Part shown: positions 43,951-56,100 of the stretch, piece after piece
Layout of the letters: each line of letters opens with the position of its first letter
Numbering within the stretch: the first letter of the stretch is position 1
From: Lepidurus packardi
Lineage: Eukaryota > Arthropoda > Branchiopoda > Notostraca > Triopsidae
Direction: 5' to 3'
DNA: 64,000 nucleotides
Assembly (NCBI GenBank): GCA_023053545.1
Contig: JAKZAN010000001.1
Location: 3,182,565-3,246,564, forward strand
Translations under genes and position numbers: made by a program
The notes under the pieces: model-generated
What the model saw: only the letters and a program-made list of their open reading frames with translations
What the model was told of the DNA's origin: nothing
Databases searched by the model: none

Positions 43951-44269
43951 CAGGAGCACCACTTGTTGCTTCTTTTCTATTTGCATTATAGCGCCAGTGC
44001 AAGACGAAACTAAAGAGAAACAAGAGTAAATCAGACCATTGCAAGGCAACAGAAAATGACTTGCAAACACAGAAGTACCTCTGTGCTTGCAAAGCAGGTT
44101 TGGCTTTAGGGAAAATCCGCCGAGATGCTTCAATGTTCTCGGGTTAAGAAGCTAGTCTAGAGCTTCCGGAACGTCCACCAGAGGCGACAATTCAGCTCCA
44201 TCCTGAGCTTGTAACGGGAGTTGTAGTTTGTTGTCCTTTACTAGAACTTAAAAATTTTAAACAATTGAA
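43951..44269. other. Upstream region of ABCD3
   Basis: Non-coding apart from the presumed 5' UTR. ATTTGCAT at about 43978 is an octamer-like motif. Nothing else recognised. Confidence 0.4.
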
Positions 44270-47200
44270 ATGGCCCCGGTACTGAGCAAAGTATTGGCAA
44301 ATCGAACCTTGGCAAATACTCTGATTCGCAATCGTGTGACGTTAACTGCAGGTTCAGTTGTCGCTTTACTTTGGTTTGCACACCACAAAAGCCGTTCCAA
44401 GGGCAAAAGGTAAATACTATACTATAGTAATTACACCGCATGGAGAGAATCCATATCCAAATTAAATAGAATTTTAATTACCAACTTGTTCACAGAATCT
44501 CGTAAAGTAGCGGGAACTTGTAATTATGTTTAATTTATAATTCAGTGCAATGGGTTTTTCAAATTTTAGGAGTACAAACGAAGAGGGGGCTTCCTACGTA
44601 ATCACAGAGGTTAGAGTCTGCAAGAGAGTCAAGGGTTTAAGCTGGAGTCAATTCATTTTAATTTGAAATTTTAGAGAAAAGGAGATAGTCATGGCAGAAT
44701 TCAAGTCGATAGAGTCTTTGCTAAGCGAGTTTGGCGCATTTTACGGATTCTTGTACCTGGCCTTTTCACACCGGAGGTCTTTTACTTGACTTTGGTCGCT
44801 GGTTCCTTGATTGTAAGATCTATGTGTGATATCTGGATGATACACAATGGTACTCTGATTGAAAGGTAAAAATTTTTTCCCTGTTTCCTTCTATAACTAA
44901 CTCAGAATTATTTATCTTTTTCCAGTGCAATTATCGGCAGAAATAACAAATCATTTAAAAAGCATTTGGGCGACTTTGCGACTGCCATGCCTTTGATATC
45001 CATTGTGAATAATTTATTAAAATACGGATTAGATGAATTGAAATTACGTTTTCGTACGCGTTTAACGCACCATCTTTACGAGGAATACCTCAAGTAAACG
45101 GCAAAAAAAACTTTTATAATCCTTGTAAATTATCGCCTCATGTATGTGCTGTACTCAATTGTTAGAGGGTTCACGTACTACAAAATGAATAATTTGGATA
45201 CTCGCATTTCCAACCCGGATCAATTACTTACAACCGACGTGGAACGCTTTTGTACAAGTTTGACCGAACTTTATTCCAACCTGAGCAAACCTTTGCTCGA
45301 CATTGCCATCTACGTTCAACGTTTGACTGTCGCGATTGGCGGTCAGGTAAAGAGTTTGTTTTCACTACAAACGTCATATTACCTATATATTTTGCTTACT
45401 TATCTATTTACCCGCAGGGCCCTGGAGTCATGATGCTATACTTGCTAATTTGTGGTATGGTCTTGACCCGGTTACGTCGTCCTGTTAGTCGAATGACTGT
45501 CACTGAGCAAAAGTTGGAAGGCGAGTTCCGTTATGTCAACTCTAGGTTAATCACCAATGCTGAAGAAGTGGCGTTTTACCAAGGAAACAAGCGTGAGAAG
45601 ATTACTGTCTTGACAGCTTTCAGAAAATTGGTACAAAAATACTAATAATGATAATAATTAAAAAGAATACCTATGAAGGAAAATCTAATTTTGGGGGATT
45701 ATTCTAGGTGAATCATTTGCGAAGCTTCTTGGAATTCAGATTCGCCATGGGCTTCATGGATAATATTATCGCCAAGTACTTGGCCACAGTGGTTGGTTAC
45801 ATGGTTGTGAGCCGACCCTTCTTTAGCAATGTCCATCGTTTGTCCAAGGCGACTCAAAGTCAACGTTTGGAAGTAAAAACCGTTATTAAAACTTGTGCTA
45901 TTTTTGTTATTGTTAAAATAGTAATAAATCTTTAATAATGTCTTATAGGATAATTAATACAATAATAATAGGTATTTATTATTATGATTACAATTGTAAT
46001 TAGGAATGATAATAGTTATTATAAATCTGTAATCGTATTTGGGATAGGTCTACTATGGAACATGTTTTTTTTATACAAAAGAATAGTTTTCGTTATTTGC
46101 TTCAGCTCTGTTAACTTTCTTTTTAGGATTACTACAAAAGCGGACGTATGTTGGTGAAGCTGGCGGAGGCCATTGGTCGTGTTGTTTTAGCTGGCAGAGA
46201 GTTAACTCGTTTAGCCGGCTTTACTGCTCGTGTGACCGAACTTATTAAGGTGAGTTTACCTTTCTCTACCCTTTTATCTACGACTGGTTCTAAAGTACTT
46301 AGTTATTTTGGTCGGTAGGTGTTGAAAGACTTACAGGAAGGCCACTATGAACGTACCATGATTCAAGATCAAAGCCAAGATCAAGTTGCAAAACCCGCTG
46401 TTCCTCGTATCGCCTTGATCCCAGGTGCGGGCCGCATTATTACGCAAGACAACATTATCAAGTTTGACCAAGTACCCTTGGTTACGCCCAATGGAGACGT
46501 CTTGATTGAAAGTTTGTCCTTTCAAGTACAATCCGGTATGAATGTTCTCGTCTGTGGGCCCAATGGTTGTGGCAAATCCTCCCTTTTTAGGGTTCTGGGC
46601 GAGGTAAAGTGACACAATTTTGTCGTGCTTACCGATATAATTCCTACAAAAGTTTCGTGTTTAAACATTTCTCAATAGCTTTGGCCTACCTTTGGCGGGA
46701 CTTTGACCAAACCCGGCTTAGGCAAACTGTTTTATATTCCGCAAAGACCCTATATGACCTTGGGAACCCTGCGAGATCAAGTGATTTACCCGGACTCTCA
46801 TGCCAACATGCTCCGTAAAGGGCGCAAGGATTCAGATTTGGACCAGTTGCTGTCTTTAGTCCAATTGACGTACATTTCGCAACGAGATGGCAGTTGGGAT
46901 GCAGTTGCTGATTGGATGGATGTTTTGAGCGGTGGCGAGAAGCAAAGAATCGCTGTGAGTAACAGAACAAACAAAAAAAGAAATGAAAGTTCATAAAGAA
47001 GAGCTATTCATTAAGTGTTTTTGTTTTATAGATGGCCCGGCTGTTTTATCATCAGCCGCAATTTGCAATTTTGGATGAATGCACGTCTGCTGTAAGTGTG
47101 GACGTCGAAGGTCAGATGTACCAGTATTGTCGAGAAGTTGGCATCACTTTATTTACCGTCAGCCATCGTCGATCTTTATGGAAACATCATGAAGTAAGAA

Positions 47201-47330
47201 CTTTACATAATTCTCTTGGTACAAAATTGACAAAATTTTGTTTGGATTTTAGTATTATCTTCAAATGGATGGGCGTGGACAGTATGAGTTCAAAGGAATC
47301 GACCCGGACACCGTAGAATTTGGGTCGTGA
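44270..47330 (+). CDS. ABCD3: ATP-binding cassette half-transporter, peroxisomal (ABCD3/PMP70)
   Basis: Twelve exons: 44270-44409, 44570-44609, 44675-44865, 44926-45093, 45166-45346, 45418-45630, 45708-45872, 46127-46249, 46319-46603, 46679-46954, 47032-47193 and 47253-47330 (TGA), giving 673 codons; human ABCD3 has 659. A transmembrane half (residues 1-400) shows [33 protein letters not shown] and the EAA-like [18 protein letters not shown]. The ATPase half has Walker [30 protein letters not shown], signature LSGGEKQR, Walker [18 protein letters not shown] and the switch [12 protein letters not shown], ending DTVEFGS. It works as a dimer in the peroxisome membrane, importing branched-chain, dicarboxylic and bile-acid acyl-CoAs for beta-oxidation. 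The ending and the NPDQLLT motif favour ABCD3 over ABCD1/2 or ABCD4. All phases agree. Confidence 0.97.
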
Positions 47331-47873
47331 AGTAAAGTCGAGTAGGAATACATCGCAACCAAATTCCAAATGTAGCTCCCCCTAATTATATAAAAGTAAA
47401 AACCTTTGTATACTGGATCTGTCCCCAAAGTATTCGGACACAGTAGTGGATACTTTAATGAATTTTCATTGTATTCCCAATGAAAGACACTTTCTGTTAA
47501 ATTGAAGTGAAGAGGAGGCATGGTTACTGTCTTCGCCTTACAATTCCTTAAGGAACAGTAGTCACAAACAAAAAATTTGTTTTAAAAATGTAGCACATAG
47601 AATCTTGTGTCCGGTTTTATGTATCGTCATAGGCGAAATAGTAAGTAAGCTGTTAAAGAAAGTAAGTTCACAAAATAAGGCCACGTGGTTTAGCGACTTA
47701 ACGTTGTGTCCTTAGGCTACCCCAAAGCTTGTTTACTGCGAGCATATATACAGTAACCATGGTAACAAGCGTGTTTTAAGATACTTGTGGCACATTCGTT
47801 ACGTCACGCACCAGAATTTATAATCGATTTATAAAACTAAACTTACATGACGTGAACGGTGCTTCAGACAATT

Positions 47874-48089
47874 ATGAATCGTTATCCAAAGATAAATGTC
47901 GATCATAAGAAGCCTTTACTGTCTTTACAATACAGGCAGATTTGGGTGGCTATTGCCCAAACAAGGTTACGAAACAAACGACGAATCAATTTTCCCTTGG
48001 CAAATAGGGATTTGGGAAGTTACGTGCGTCAGTTTGACATCCGTCATAACCCCACACAATACGTAACGTTTGCGTGGTCAAGCCCGTAA
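47874..48089 (+). CDS. Hypothetical small protein (71 aa)
   Basis: An ATG at 47874 opens a frame with HKKPLLSLQYRQIWVAIAQT and NRDLGSYVRQFDIRHNP, ending at TAA 48089. The mix of residues looks like a folded, constrained protein, and it may continue by splicing near 48060. It is not recognised and has no neighbour in an operon sense. It could be noise. Confidence 0.3.
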   Translation: MNRYPKINVDHKKPLLSLQYRQIWVAIAQTRLRNKRRINFPLANRDLGSYVRQFDIRHNPTQYVTFAWSSP

Positions 48090-48918
48090 ATCGGCCTCGT
48101 CCTTCGCTCTTTTCTAACATTGTAAGGAACAAAGGAGGCGAACAGAACCTTTTTCTTGATCTGGAACTTGAGCTTGTAGCAGCAGCATGAAATTTCGTGG
48201 TGAAAAAGCCTAAAGCCAGGGAAATTAGTGAAGGCTACTAGGGCAATCCCCCATGGCTTGGACTTTTGCAGCAGGCCATAGCCTGCCCCTGTTTATCGTT
48301 TCGTATGATCATATGGGAAAAGAGAAGGTCAACTCCAAGGCTAATATATGTACCTAGCCTTTTGTCTCGGAGTTTTCCCTCGTGCGCTCTGGGAATATGT
48401 ATACGTATGTACTTTTTCTCTTTTCGTTGTCTCTTTTTGACGAAGCAAGTTTCAGGGAAATCGACGTCTGTATTGTCCCGTTCCAAGTTAAAATATATCG
48501 TCATTTCCCACCAAAAATGCAAGCTTCACTTTCCCCTTGTATCGTTGTTTAGTCGCCGGTTTCCGGACAGGAATGAGCCTTTCCTGCTTTGCTCTTGTGT
48601 TCCCCCCCCCCCCCCCCCCCCAAAAAAAAAAGCCAAAAACCACGTTCACGAAACCATGTTGACTTTCTGTAAATTATCCGTATTCATTAGCCTGAGAGAA
48701 ATCATACCGTACAATGATAACGGCGTAGGCTGTAGTAATGTTCAGATTCTTGTCATCAACAAGTCTATACTTGCTGGGAAAAATGAGGTACCCAAAGCAT
48801 TGGTGAAATCTAAATGGCTGTATAAAAAGACTTTTCAGAGCTTTTGTTCGTATTCTTGGCAGCTTTGCTAAAATTTAAGCGAATTTTTTTTAAGTAAAAT
48901 TCAGTTCCAGACCTCGTG

Positions 48919-48926
48919 TGACGTCA
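48919..48926. promoter_or_regulatory. CRE palindrome TGACGTCA
   Basis: Full 8-bp cAMP-response element about 650 bp upstream of the midnolin TATA box. Binding by CREB/ATF is inference. Confidence 0.45.
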
Positions 48927-49115
48927 CGCGGATGCCGACATCTTCAGGCACGACTGTTATTAGAATCCAGTTCAAGTTGTGTTGTTGCCTGTGTTGATGT
49001 TACATGATTATCATGTATTTCTAGAAACGAGACTTAAAGTTGTTTGGCATTTCCAAACATTGCAACTGCATACAAAACCGTTATATTTAGTTCTTTAGAA
49101 AAGGTGAAAATGTTC

Positions 49116-49123
49116 TGACGTCA
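49116..49123. promoter_or_regulatory. CRE palindrome TGACGTCA
   Basis: Second full CRE, about 450 bp upstream of the TATA box. Confidence 0.45.
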
Positions 49124-49570
49124 TCCTCACTTTTGAAGGTATAATGTGGACCGCTACTCCCATGCTTGCATAACGCGACAACAGCAAACAATTAAAATTC
49201 GCTTAAAATATCAACGAATGGTCAGAAAATACGATATATTTTTGAAAAAGAATGGAAAAAGTACGCAAAATGTCATGTGTAAGTTTAGACACTGGTCCAG
49301 TCACTGATGTCAGTTGTATTTCGCAAGGGAATTGTAGCTTTTCTAAAATTCGGCTTTATTAAGTTAATATCTTACTTTAGGTAAAATACTCTAGTTCGTA
49401 TTTTACTTCCTTTTTACATACTTTAGGTTCTAGAGTGTCTATAAGTTCACTAGATTAATGAAATACGCCTTAATGTCTAGGAACTTACTTAAAAGTTCAC
49501 CTTCACACGATAAGAAAAAAAGCTGAAGTTCACAATTCGCCTTTAAAGTGATTGCTAACATTCCATTGGG

Positions 49571-49577
49571 TATAAAA
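49571..49577 (+). promoter_or_regulatory. Candidate midnolin TATA box
   Basis: TATAAAAGGG is preceded directly by CATTGGG (inverted CCAAT). Transcription would start near 49600, about 550 bp before the ATG at 50152. No other start element was as good. Confidence 0.55.
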
Positions 49578-50151
49578 GGGAGGAAATTCGTAGCATGGGG
49601 GATCTCTACTGTCTCGTCTGTGACCTTTAGTCCTTTTTACGCCCCTTTAGAATCCCCTACGCTCGATCCTTTCTTTCTGAAACATTTTCAAGCAAAAAGA
49701 CCATCGTTCATACATATTGCAGTGGCGTGCAGTCGTCTCTAGGTCATTTTAGGTAAGGGCGTGGCCTACAGTACCGAAGAATCCACCTTTCTTGGCAGAA
49801 TCCAGACGTGCCTGGACCTGTGCAGCTTGGAAGGCGCACGATCCTTCAGCGGGACCGCTTGCAAAGGCCTGAATGTTTCCCTACTCCGTGTCAGCCCGGA
49901 TCCCCGGGTCTTGCCAGTCTACCGTGAGACGTCGTGGGTAAAGGTTGTTGTGAGGATTAGAGGTGACTTTTTTGGCCCTCAACGTTTTAAATCCGTCTTG
50001 TAAACTCCACCCATCAACTCAGGCATCAGATAACGACCCCGACACAAAGAAAGCAGCAGGTTTCATTGCTGCGCCTAACCAAAAATCCCACAGGTTTTTT
50101 AAGTTTTCAAAGCGTCGACCTTTGGAAGCAAAAGGTTTGTCTTGTTCTACC

Positions 50152-53100
50152 ATGAAGACAAGTGAAAGTGTGAACGCAGATTTGGAGCCCACGACAAATA
50201 CTTCTTCCACTGCTACCAGTCCCACAGCCACTGCATCAAGTGATGGGTCTGTAAACAGCCACAGCTGCACCAATAATAGGACCCAGTGCGTTTTAAATTC
50301 AAGTTCTGCTGCTGCCGTGTCTCCTGCGGCTACAGCAGCCAACAACATGGCTCCCTGTTCCTCAGTGACGACTTGTTCGTGTGCTCAGCAACGAGCCACG
50401 TCCACAGCAACCGTCTCTTCGTCAAGTTCGGCAGCGTCCGTGGACAATGTGGTGACGCTGACCATCGCACCCACGACTGGGGGTCAGTTTGAACTCCAAG
50501 TGACGAAAAGTGATTGCATAGAACACCTAAAAAAATGCATCTCCAAGCGACTCAAAGTGCCCAAAGAACGGATATGCCTCCTTTTCAGGGACAGGTAACG
50601 AAATAAACGTTCCATTTATCGCTAGTGGTCTGCAAAGGCTGCTATTGGCCCTCAAAGGCTACATCCAAGTAACCTGACCTATTTTGCGTGACACGGCTCA
50701 GACTTTTCGGTCCAGCTCTTCTCTCAGGGCAAGACATAACGGATAAAAGGCGAGAGGAGCATATGGAAATGTGTTAGGTGCCATATGTATACACCGTATA
50801 GGAAATGGGATAGAATAGGGTGTTCTACGTCATGTCTCTAGCCTCTCTGCCACATTCCTTAGCGCCTAATGGAAATGCAAAATGCAAAGAGCGCTATAAT
50901 TCCCTTAATCCCAGCCTACAAGGTCGAATGAATCGTAACGATCTGAGGGGGAAAGGGACCCATTCGCTGGTCGGGTCGGCGTGCGAGGCTTTTATTTGAA
51001 TATTCGTGCCAAGGGGAGTTCCCTGGGCCCGTCTGTCCGTCAAGTTTGTATCCTTTTGGGGCCCACAGGGTTAGGCTTGTAGGATGGTTAGGCTGGACTG
51101 CCCTATCCGCAGACCCTTCTTGCTGGCTGCCTCGGCGAAGAGAATAAAAGTAAGGATAGAGCGAAGGAATCGACCCAAGAGGATTTTACCCACACCGAGA
51201 CTTGTAAACCTTAGCGAGCCTTTAGCAGGAAGAACGAACGAAACGACGGGAGCCAATGCAGCCAGACAACGGCATTTCTCTTTTCCCAGCCACCTCTCCT
51301 GCCCCCGTCCCTGTTCGCTCACCCAAAAAGCCTCCCAAGTTCCGCTCCGTTCGCAAGCTGCAGCAGCCCTAACAATTCCCCCAACAATCCTTACTAGCAA
51401 CCCTGGGCAAAGCCAGCCTGCAGATCAATGCGATCCTACTTTACTTACGCCCTTTGCTAAGCTAGCTATGCCAGGAAACGCCCACCTTTCCCAATTCCAA
51501 CCAACCCCTCTTCCTCCAACGTTCGGGGACCCCATATCGGAACACGATGCTAAAATTGAAACACGGAAAAGTTGGGGAAAGGGGGAGGGTTTGATTTAGA
51601 CCCTCTCTTTTTTCGGGGGGTGGGGGAGTCCTAAGTAGCCGCACGTAGACCAAAACGGTTCGAGCGAGGCAACAAGTTGCCATTCTCAATAGGGAAATAT
51701 TTTGGGCAGCTAAAAATAACTCCAATTCATGGAGGAGCAACTGAGACGAATTTGGTCAGAACAAGTAGATTCGTTTATACGTTAAAGACGAGAAAGTCGT
51801 GATTAGACCGAATATAGAAAATAGAAGACTCTGAATATAGGAGGACGTCATACATACTAAAGGCCAAAATATGATCTGAAATGAATCTGCCAGAGCGAAG
51901 CATGTGCTAGGCTAGAAATAGCGGGGAAGGGGGGTAAAAAGGATGCATATCATACACCAAGATAGTTCCATTCCAGGAGCTGCTTGGTAGTCAGTGTCAT
52001 ATTTTGAAAGCCTTCCTGAAGATCAGCCATTCTTCCCAGGAATGGTTCTTTTTCAAGTTTTCCAGGTATACTAATCTTGATTTTTTCCCTATGCTTTCTG
52101 TAGGCAACTCCGAGACGGAACATTACGTGACAATGGAGTAGCAGATGGCAGTCGAATTACCTTACTACCTTCAGTTGAAACTGGACTTTTGGTAAGTTTT
52201 GAGCCTTACTTCGTGTTAACAAAATGCGCACTGGACGAAATCAAGGGGGCTGAGCTTTTTTAAAAAAAAGGGAGCAGGGGGTAGGGGAAAGTCGTTTAGG
52301 GCACTATACTGCCATTACCCACTCCCAAAAAGCTAGCGAACGAAGTAACACAAGCCGAAGTAAACTGGACGGAGTCACCAGTTACCAGCTACATTTCGGT
52401 GTTGCCCAAGATTCCATTTCACTGTTGCCCAAGATTCCATTTCACAATTCATTATTGCGTCGTTTATAGCTATCGCAAAAGGCAGGCTGATCTAAGGCTA
52501 CGAGTTCCCGCCTGACCTTCTAAGGAACGTCGGTAGCTTTCGGGTCATAGTTTAGGCGGAACACTGGCGGGCACAATGGTAAAGCAAGGGTAGCAGACCT
52601 GCCCTACATTTGCCCAAAGTCAATCCTACACTCTCGTCACCCTTTTGTATTTCAGAAGGGATCATTTGCCCTTTTACACTTCGACCAGTGGTCAAAGCGT
52701 TCGCTCTCGGGGTCTATTTTTCACCCGTGTATGGTGTATGAAAGTGTGTGAGGTATCACGATTTATTCTAAGAAACACGCAGGGTTGATTCTACAAGGCC
52801 GTAATATTTTATGGATTTTGGCTAGGGCGTCTGCCTGCTGCTGAATCATGTAACTTAATCGGGCTAGGCTCCTGCAAAGAGGAGGCGAAACTTTTTTTTT
52901 TTTTTTATCCTATCCGCTGTTTTACTATTTTTCACCCCAGAAGGGTCGCTAGTCTCTGCCAGACTTGGAAAAAAATATGGCGGCTCGGGCTGGGGCTAGG
53001 ATGTCTAGGTTCAGGACTGCGCCTTAGCTCCTACCATTGGCTACACAAAAGTCCAAGCGTTGGAGGTGGGGCGCTTATCCGAATACAGTACATATCTATC

Positions 53101-56100
53101 CTTGAGCAGAGCAAACCAAGAGAGCGAACTACGCATTTAGGAATCCATGATGAAGCTATCGGAAAGAACTTTGACCGGTTTCCGTAACTACGTACTCTAC
53201 ACTATTGGTCTTCAATTCCCTTCCTTTTTGCAGGGGTGTTTTCGAATCGAAGTAACTTCGACACGGTGAAAATTTTTATCATTTACCCATTCTTTATGGG
53301 TCTTTAATTGTAAGATAGTTCCAATATTTCTATTGTAGTTTTAGAAAGTGTCTCTGGTAGAAGTGCCTCCATATTCTGTACTTGTATTGTAATTTTTTAG
53401 ATATTGACATAACCGTAAATTATAAATTGCCAAAGAAGCGTAAAAGCACAGTATAAAGGTTTACACAGTATGGTAACAGGGGTATCTTCCAATGTTAAGG
53501 TTTTCTGACGACCTTCTCGGTCCCCAGAGTAATATTCAGGTAAAAGGCCAGAAAATGAAAGGGTACATTCGCAAACCTCCCAGTGCAGTTCAAAAAAGGT
53601 CACGACGGTTTACAAAGCGCGTAATTTAAATCTATTGCTTTAAACTATGAAGCTTAAAATAAAAGCTTTAAGCTTAAAATAAAAGATGAATGAACTAGGT
53701 CAAAGCACAACACGTATACACATTATAGACTATTTCGCGTTACCCAGGTTGCACCACGAGGAGGCAGTCTATTTTGCAACCCATACATAGGTGTTTTATA
53801 GTATACAGGTTTAACTCCATATACTATAAAATACCCATGTATATTAATGTCTATATGTGTTGTTATGACTATTTATGTCTATATACGAGTTATCCATTAC
53901 ATTGGTACTTTGCAACTGTTCCTAAATGTTACTAACTTTTGCAAGTTTAGTATTTTTCTTAACACTTTCAAATGCGCGCGTTGCCGGTAGGACCCTACGT
54001 CAGCCCAAAACTCCCTAGAGTGCCCGAGAGAAAGGTCACCAGTCCCCCGTTTTCGGAATGTTTTCTTCTCTTCTCGAACCCGTTTTCTAGTAGATTCGGA
54101 ATGCCTACTTCTGGGGTAGGATGGGCAAGTCTGTGAATCCATCCCTCCTATGTTCCTTGTTACCCCCACATCCTCTTGAGACCGAGAAAATCGTCTTAAT
54201 CCCTTTACATTGGAAGATACCCCCAGTTACCATACTGTGTAAACCTTTATACTGTGCGTAAAAGGTACCACACTACTTAATAGTAAAAATATCAAGCAAT
54301 TGTATTGCAGTGTGGGATTGACGGTTTTGCGTATTGCGAAACGCTGAAGAGTCGCCTCACTAGCCAATTTACTATGCTTAATTTAGTCCTTTATATCTCC
54401 CACAACGTCACTTTTTTGGCGGCAATCCGACAATTTTGCCAAGGTCTCGCAATGTTAATCACTCACAGCTGGGCAATTCAATATATACCGTGTTACCAAC
54501 TAGCCCTTACAAAGAAGTGACGTCCGTCAGGGTTCCTAGCTCTTGCTCCTCTTGTGACTTTTTTTTTAAGCAAGCCACCACCACCCGAATCGGAATTTTC
54601 CTGCGTTTTCACGTGTGGAGAGCCAGATGTCGAAACAATCCCTGACATTACTTCCCCAAGCGACGTAACAGTTCTAGTTCATATCTTTGAAACCGTATAT
54701 TTTTAAACCGTTAAATGTAAAATTACAAAGCTGGGGGGGGGGGGGGGGGGTAAAAGCCACTTGACTCAAAGGGGGCGTCGTGTATTCTCTGTACTTTGTG
54801 CGAAGTTTTTCTTACATTTATGTTTTCGAAAACGTGACTATTGCAGAAAATTTCTTGGTAGCTTTATGACTACAGATTGTGAACCTTACGTAAAATGGAT
54901 TTTAAAACTGTAAATTTTAAAGGTGACCATTGCAAGTTTGGAATACTACAGTACAATTACATAGTTTAAACACTTGGCTAATATGCAAAATTACATTATG
55001 CATATCGGACTGGTTACCTGCAGGACAATTTAGTGCGGTACCATTCCAACAATAAAATATTGAAAAAATTACAAGCGTCTTTCTCCAACAATCTAAAGAA
55101 CAAGAGACGAAGTCTGATGACGTCAGAAGTAAGTGGGGTGGGCTGAACGGAAGTAGCGTCATTGCTCTGACTTTTTGGGTTCAGGTTCGGTTCGGTTCGC
55201 TCATGACTTGAGGATACTGTGCTATGGGGGACGCCGTGATGCCAAGGTGAGCAAAAGTTCAAGGCGAATGTAGAAAAAGAGTCTGCTTTCTGCTGAAGCT
55301 GGAGAAGTGTGTGACTGAGGTGCATTTGGTCGTACCTCAGAGAGCCCGAGGCCATACTATTCTAACATAACACAGTTGAATGCATGAGTACTCTTCTGGC
55401 TAGCAGGTTTTCGTTTTCGGTTCGAGTAGGTAGAGAGATAAAGAGGAGTTGGCCGTTTGGTTCTCTTTTTTAACCTACAAACGCCATGCAAAGCCAAAGC
55501 AGGTAGAGACAGTATTTTAAGTAGGCAAACACGAAAAGGCCACGGAACCAGGTCAACGGTGAAGATGCTTCCTTGTCACCGTTTCGCTTCCTATGACTCA
55601 TTAAACGTCTGTGTTTCGAATTGGTTCCAAAGTCTCGCCAATTTCTAAGTCTTTGCCCCGTAAACAATTCCTTTGCAATTTAAAAATAAATATTGTGGGA
55701 AATTTGGCGATTTTTTTTTTTTTTATAAAATTGCTTTTTAACTTTTTAACAATCCTCTACACTGCCAAAAAACATTGCGGCTGTCTGTTACCTTTGATGC
55801 AAAAAGAATTTTGGTTTACACATTATGTAACTTTGCAAATTGTATTCTGTTCTTTTCACTAGAATGTAGAAAACTGCCATAGTGGGAAGCCTTCGACTTG
55901 AGACTGAAATTGATTTAAATTAACAGGGATTGGGGATGAGAGGGGTGGGGGTAGCGTTGAATAGTAGCTACTGGAAGCTTTATGGTCGTTGTCGTATGAA
56001 AGGCGTTTGCCATCATTTCCCGGCCTGCCGTAGGAATAGCTAAGGACTAGTGTACTCTTCGGAGGTCGTAATTTCAGTATCTGAAAGGTTTGGAGAACAG

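Larger units (their letters stand above)
47331..49570. other. ABCD3 to midnolin intergenic region
   Basis: Contains presumed ABCD3 3' UTR, a repeat near 47670-47775 related to one in midnolin intron 5, a small unassigned frame at 47874, a 20-C run followed by an A run at 48602-48630, and two CRE palindromes. Confidence 0.5.

Noticed and set aside
48266..48871. 201-codon plus frame
   Set aside because: Crosses a poly-C/poly-A run, has no recognisable motif and looks like random open frame.
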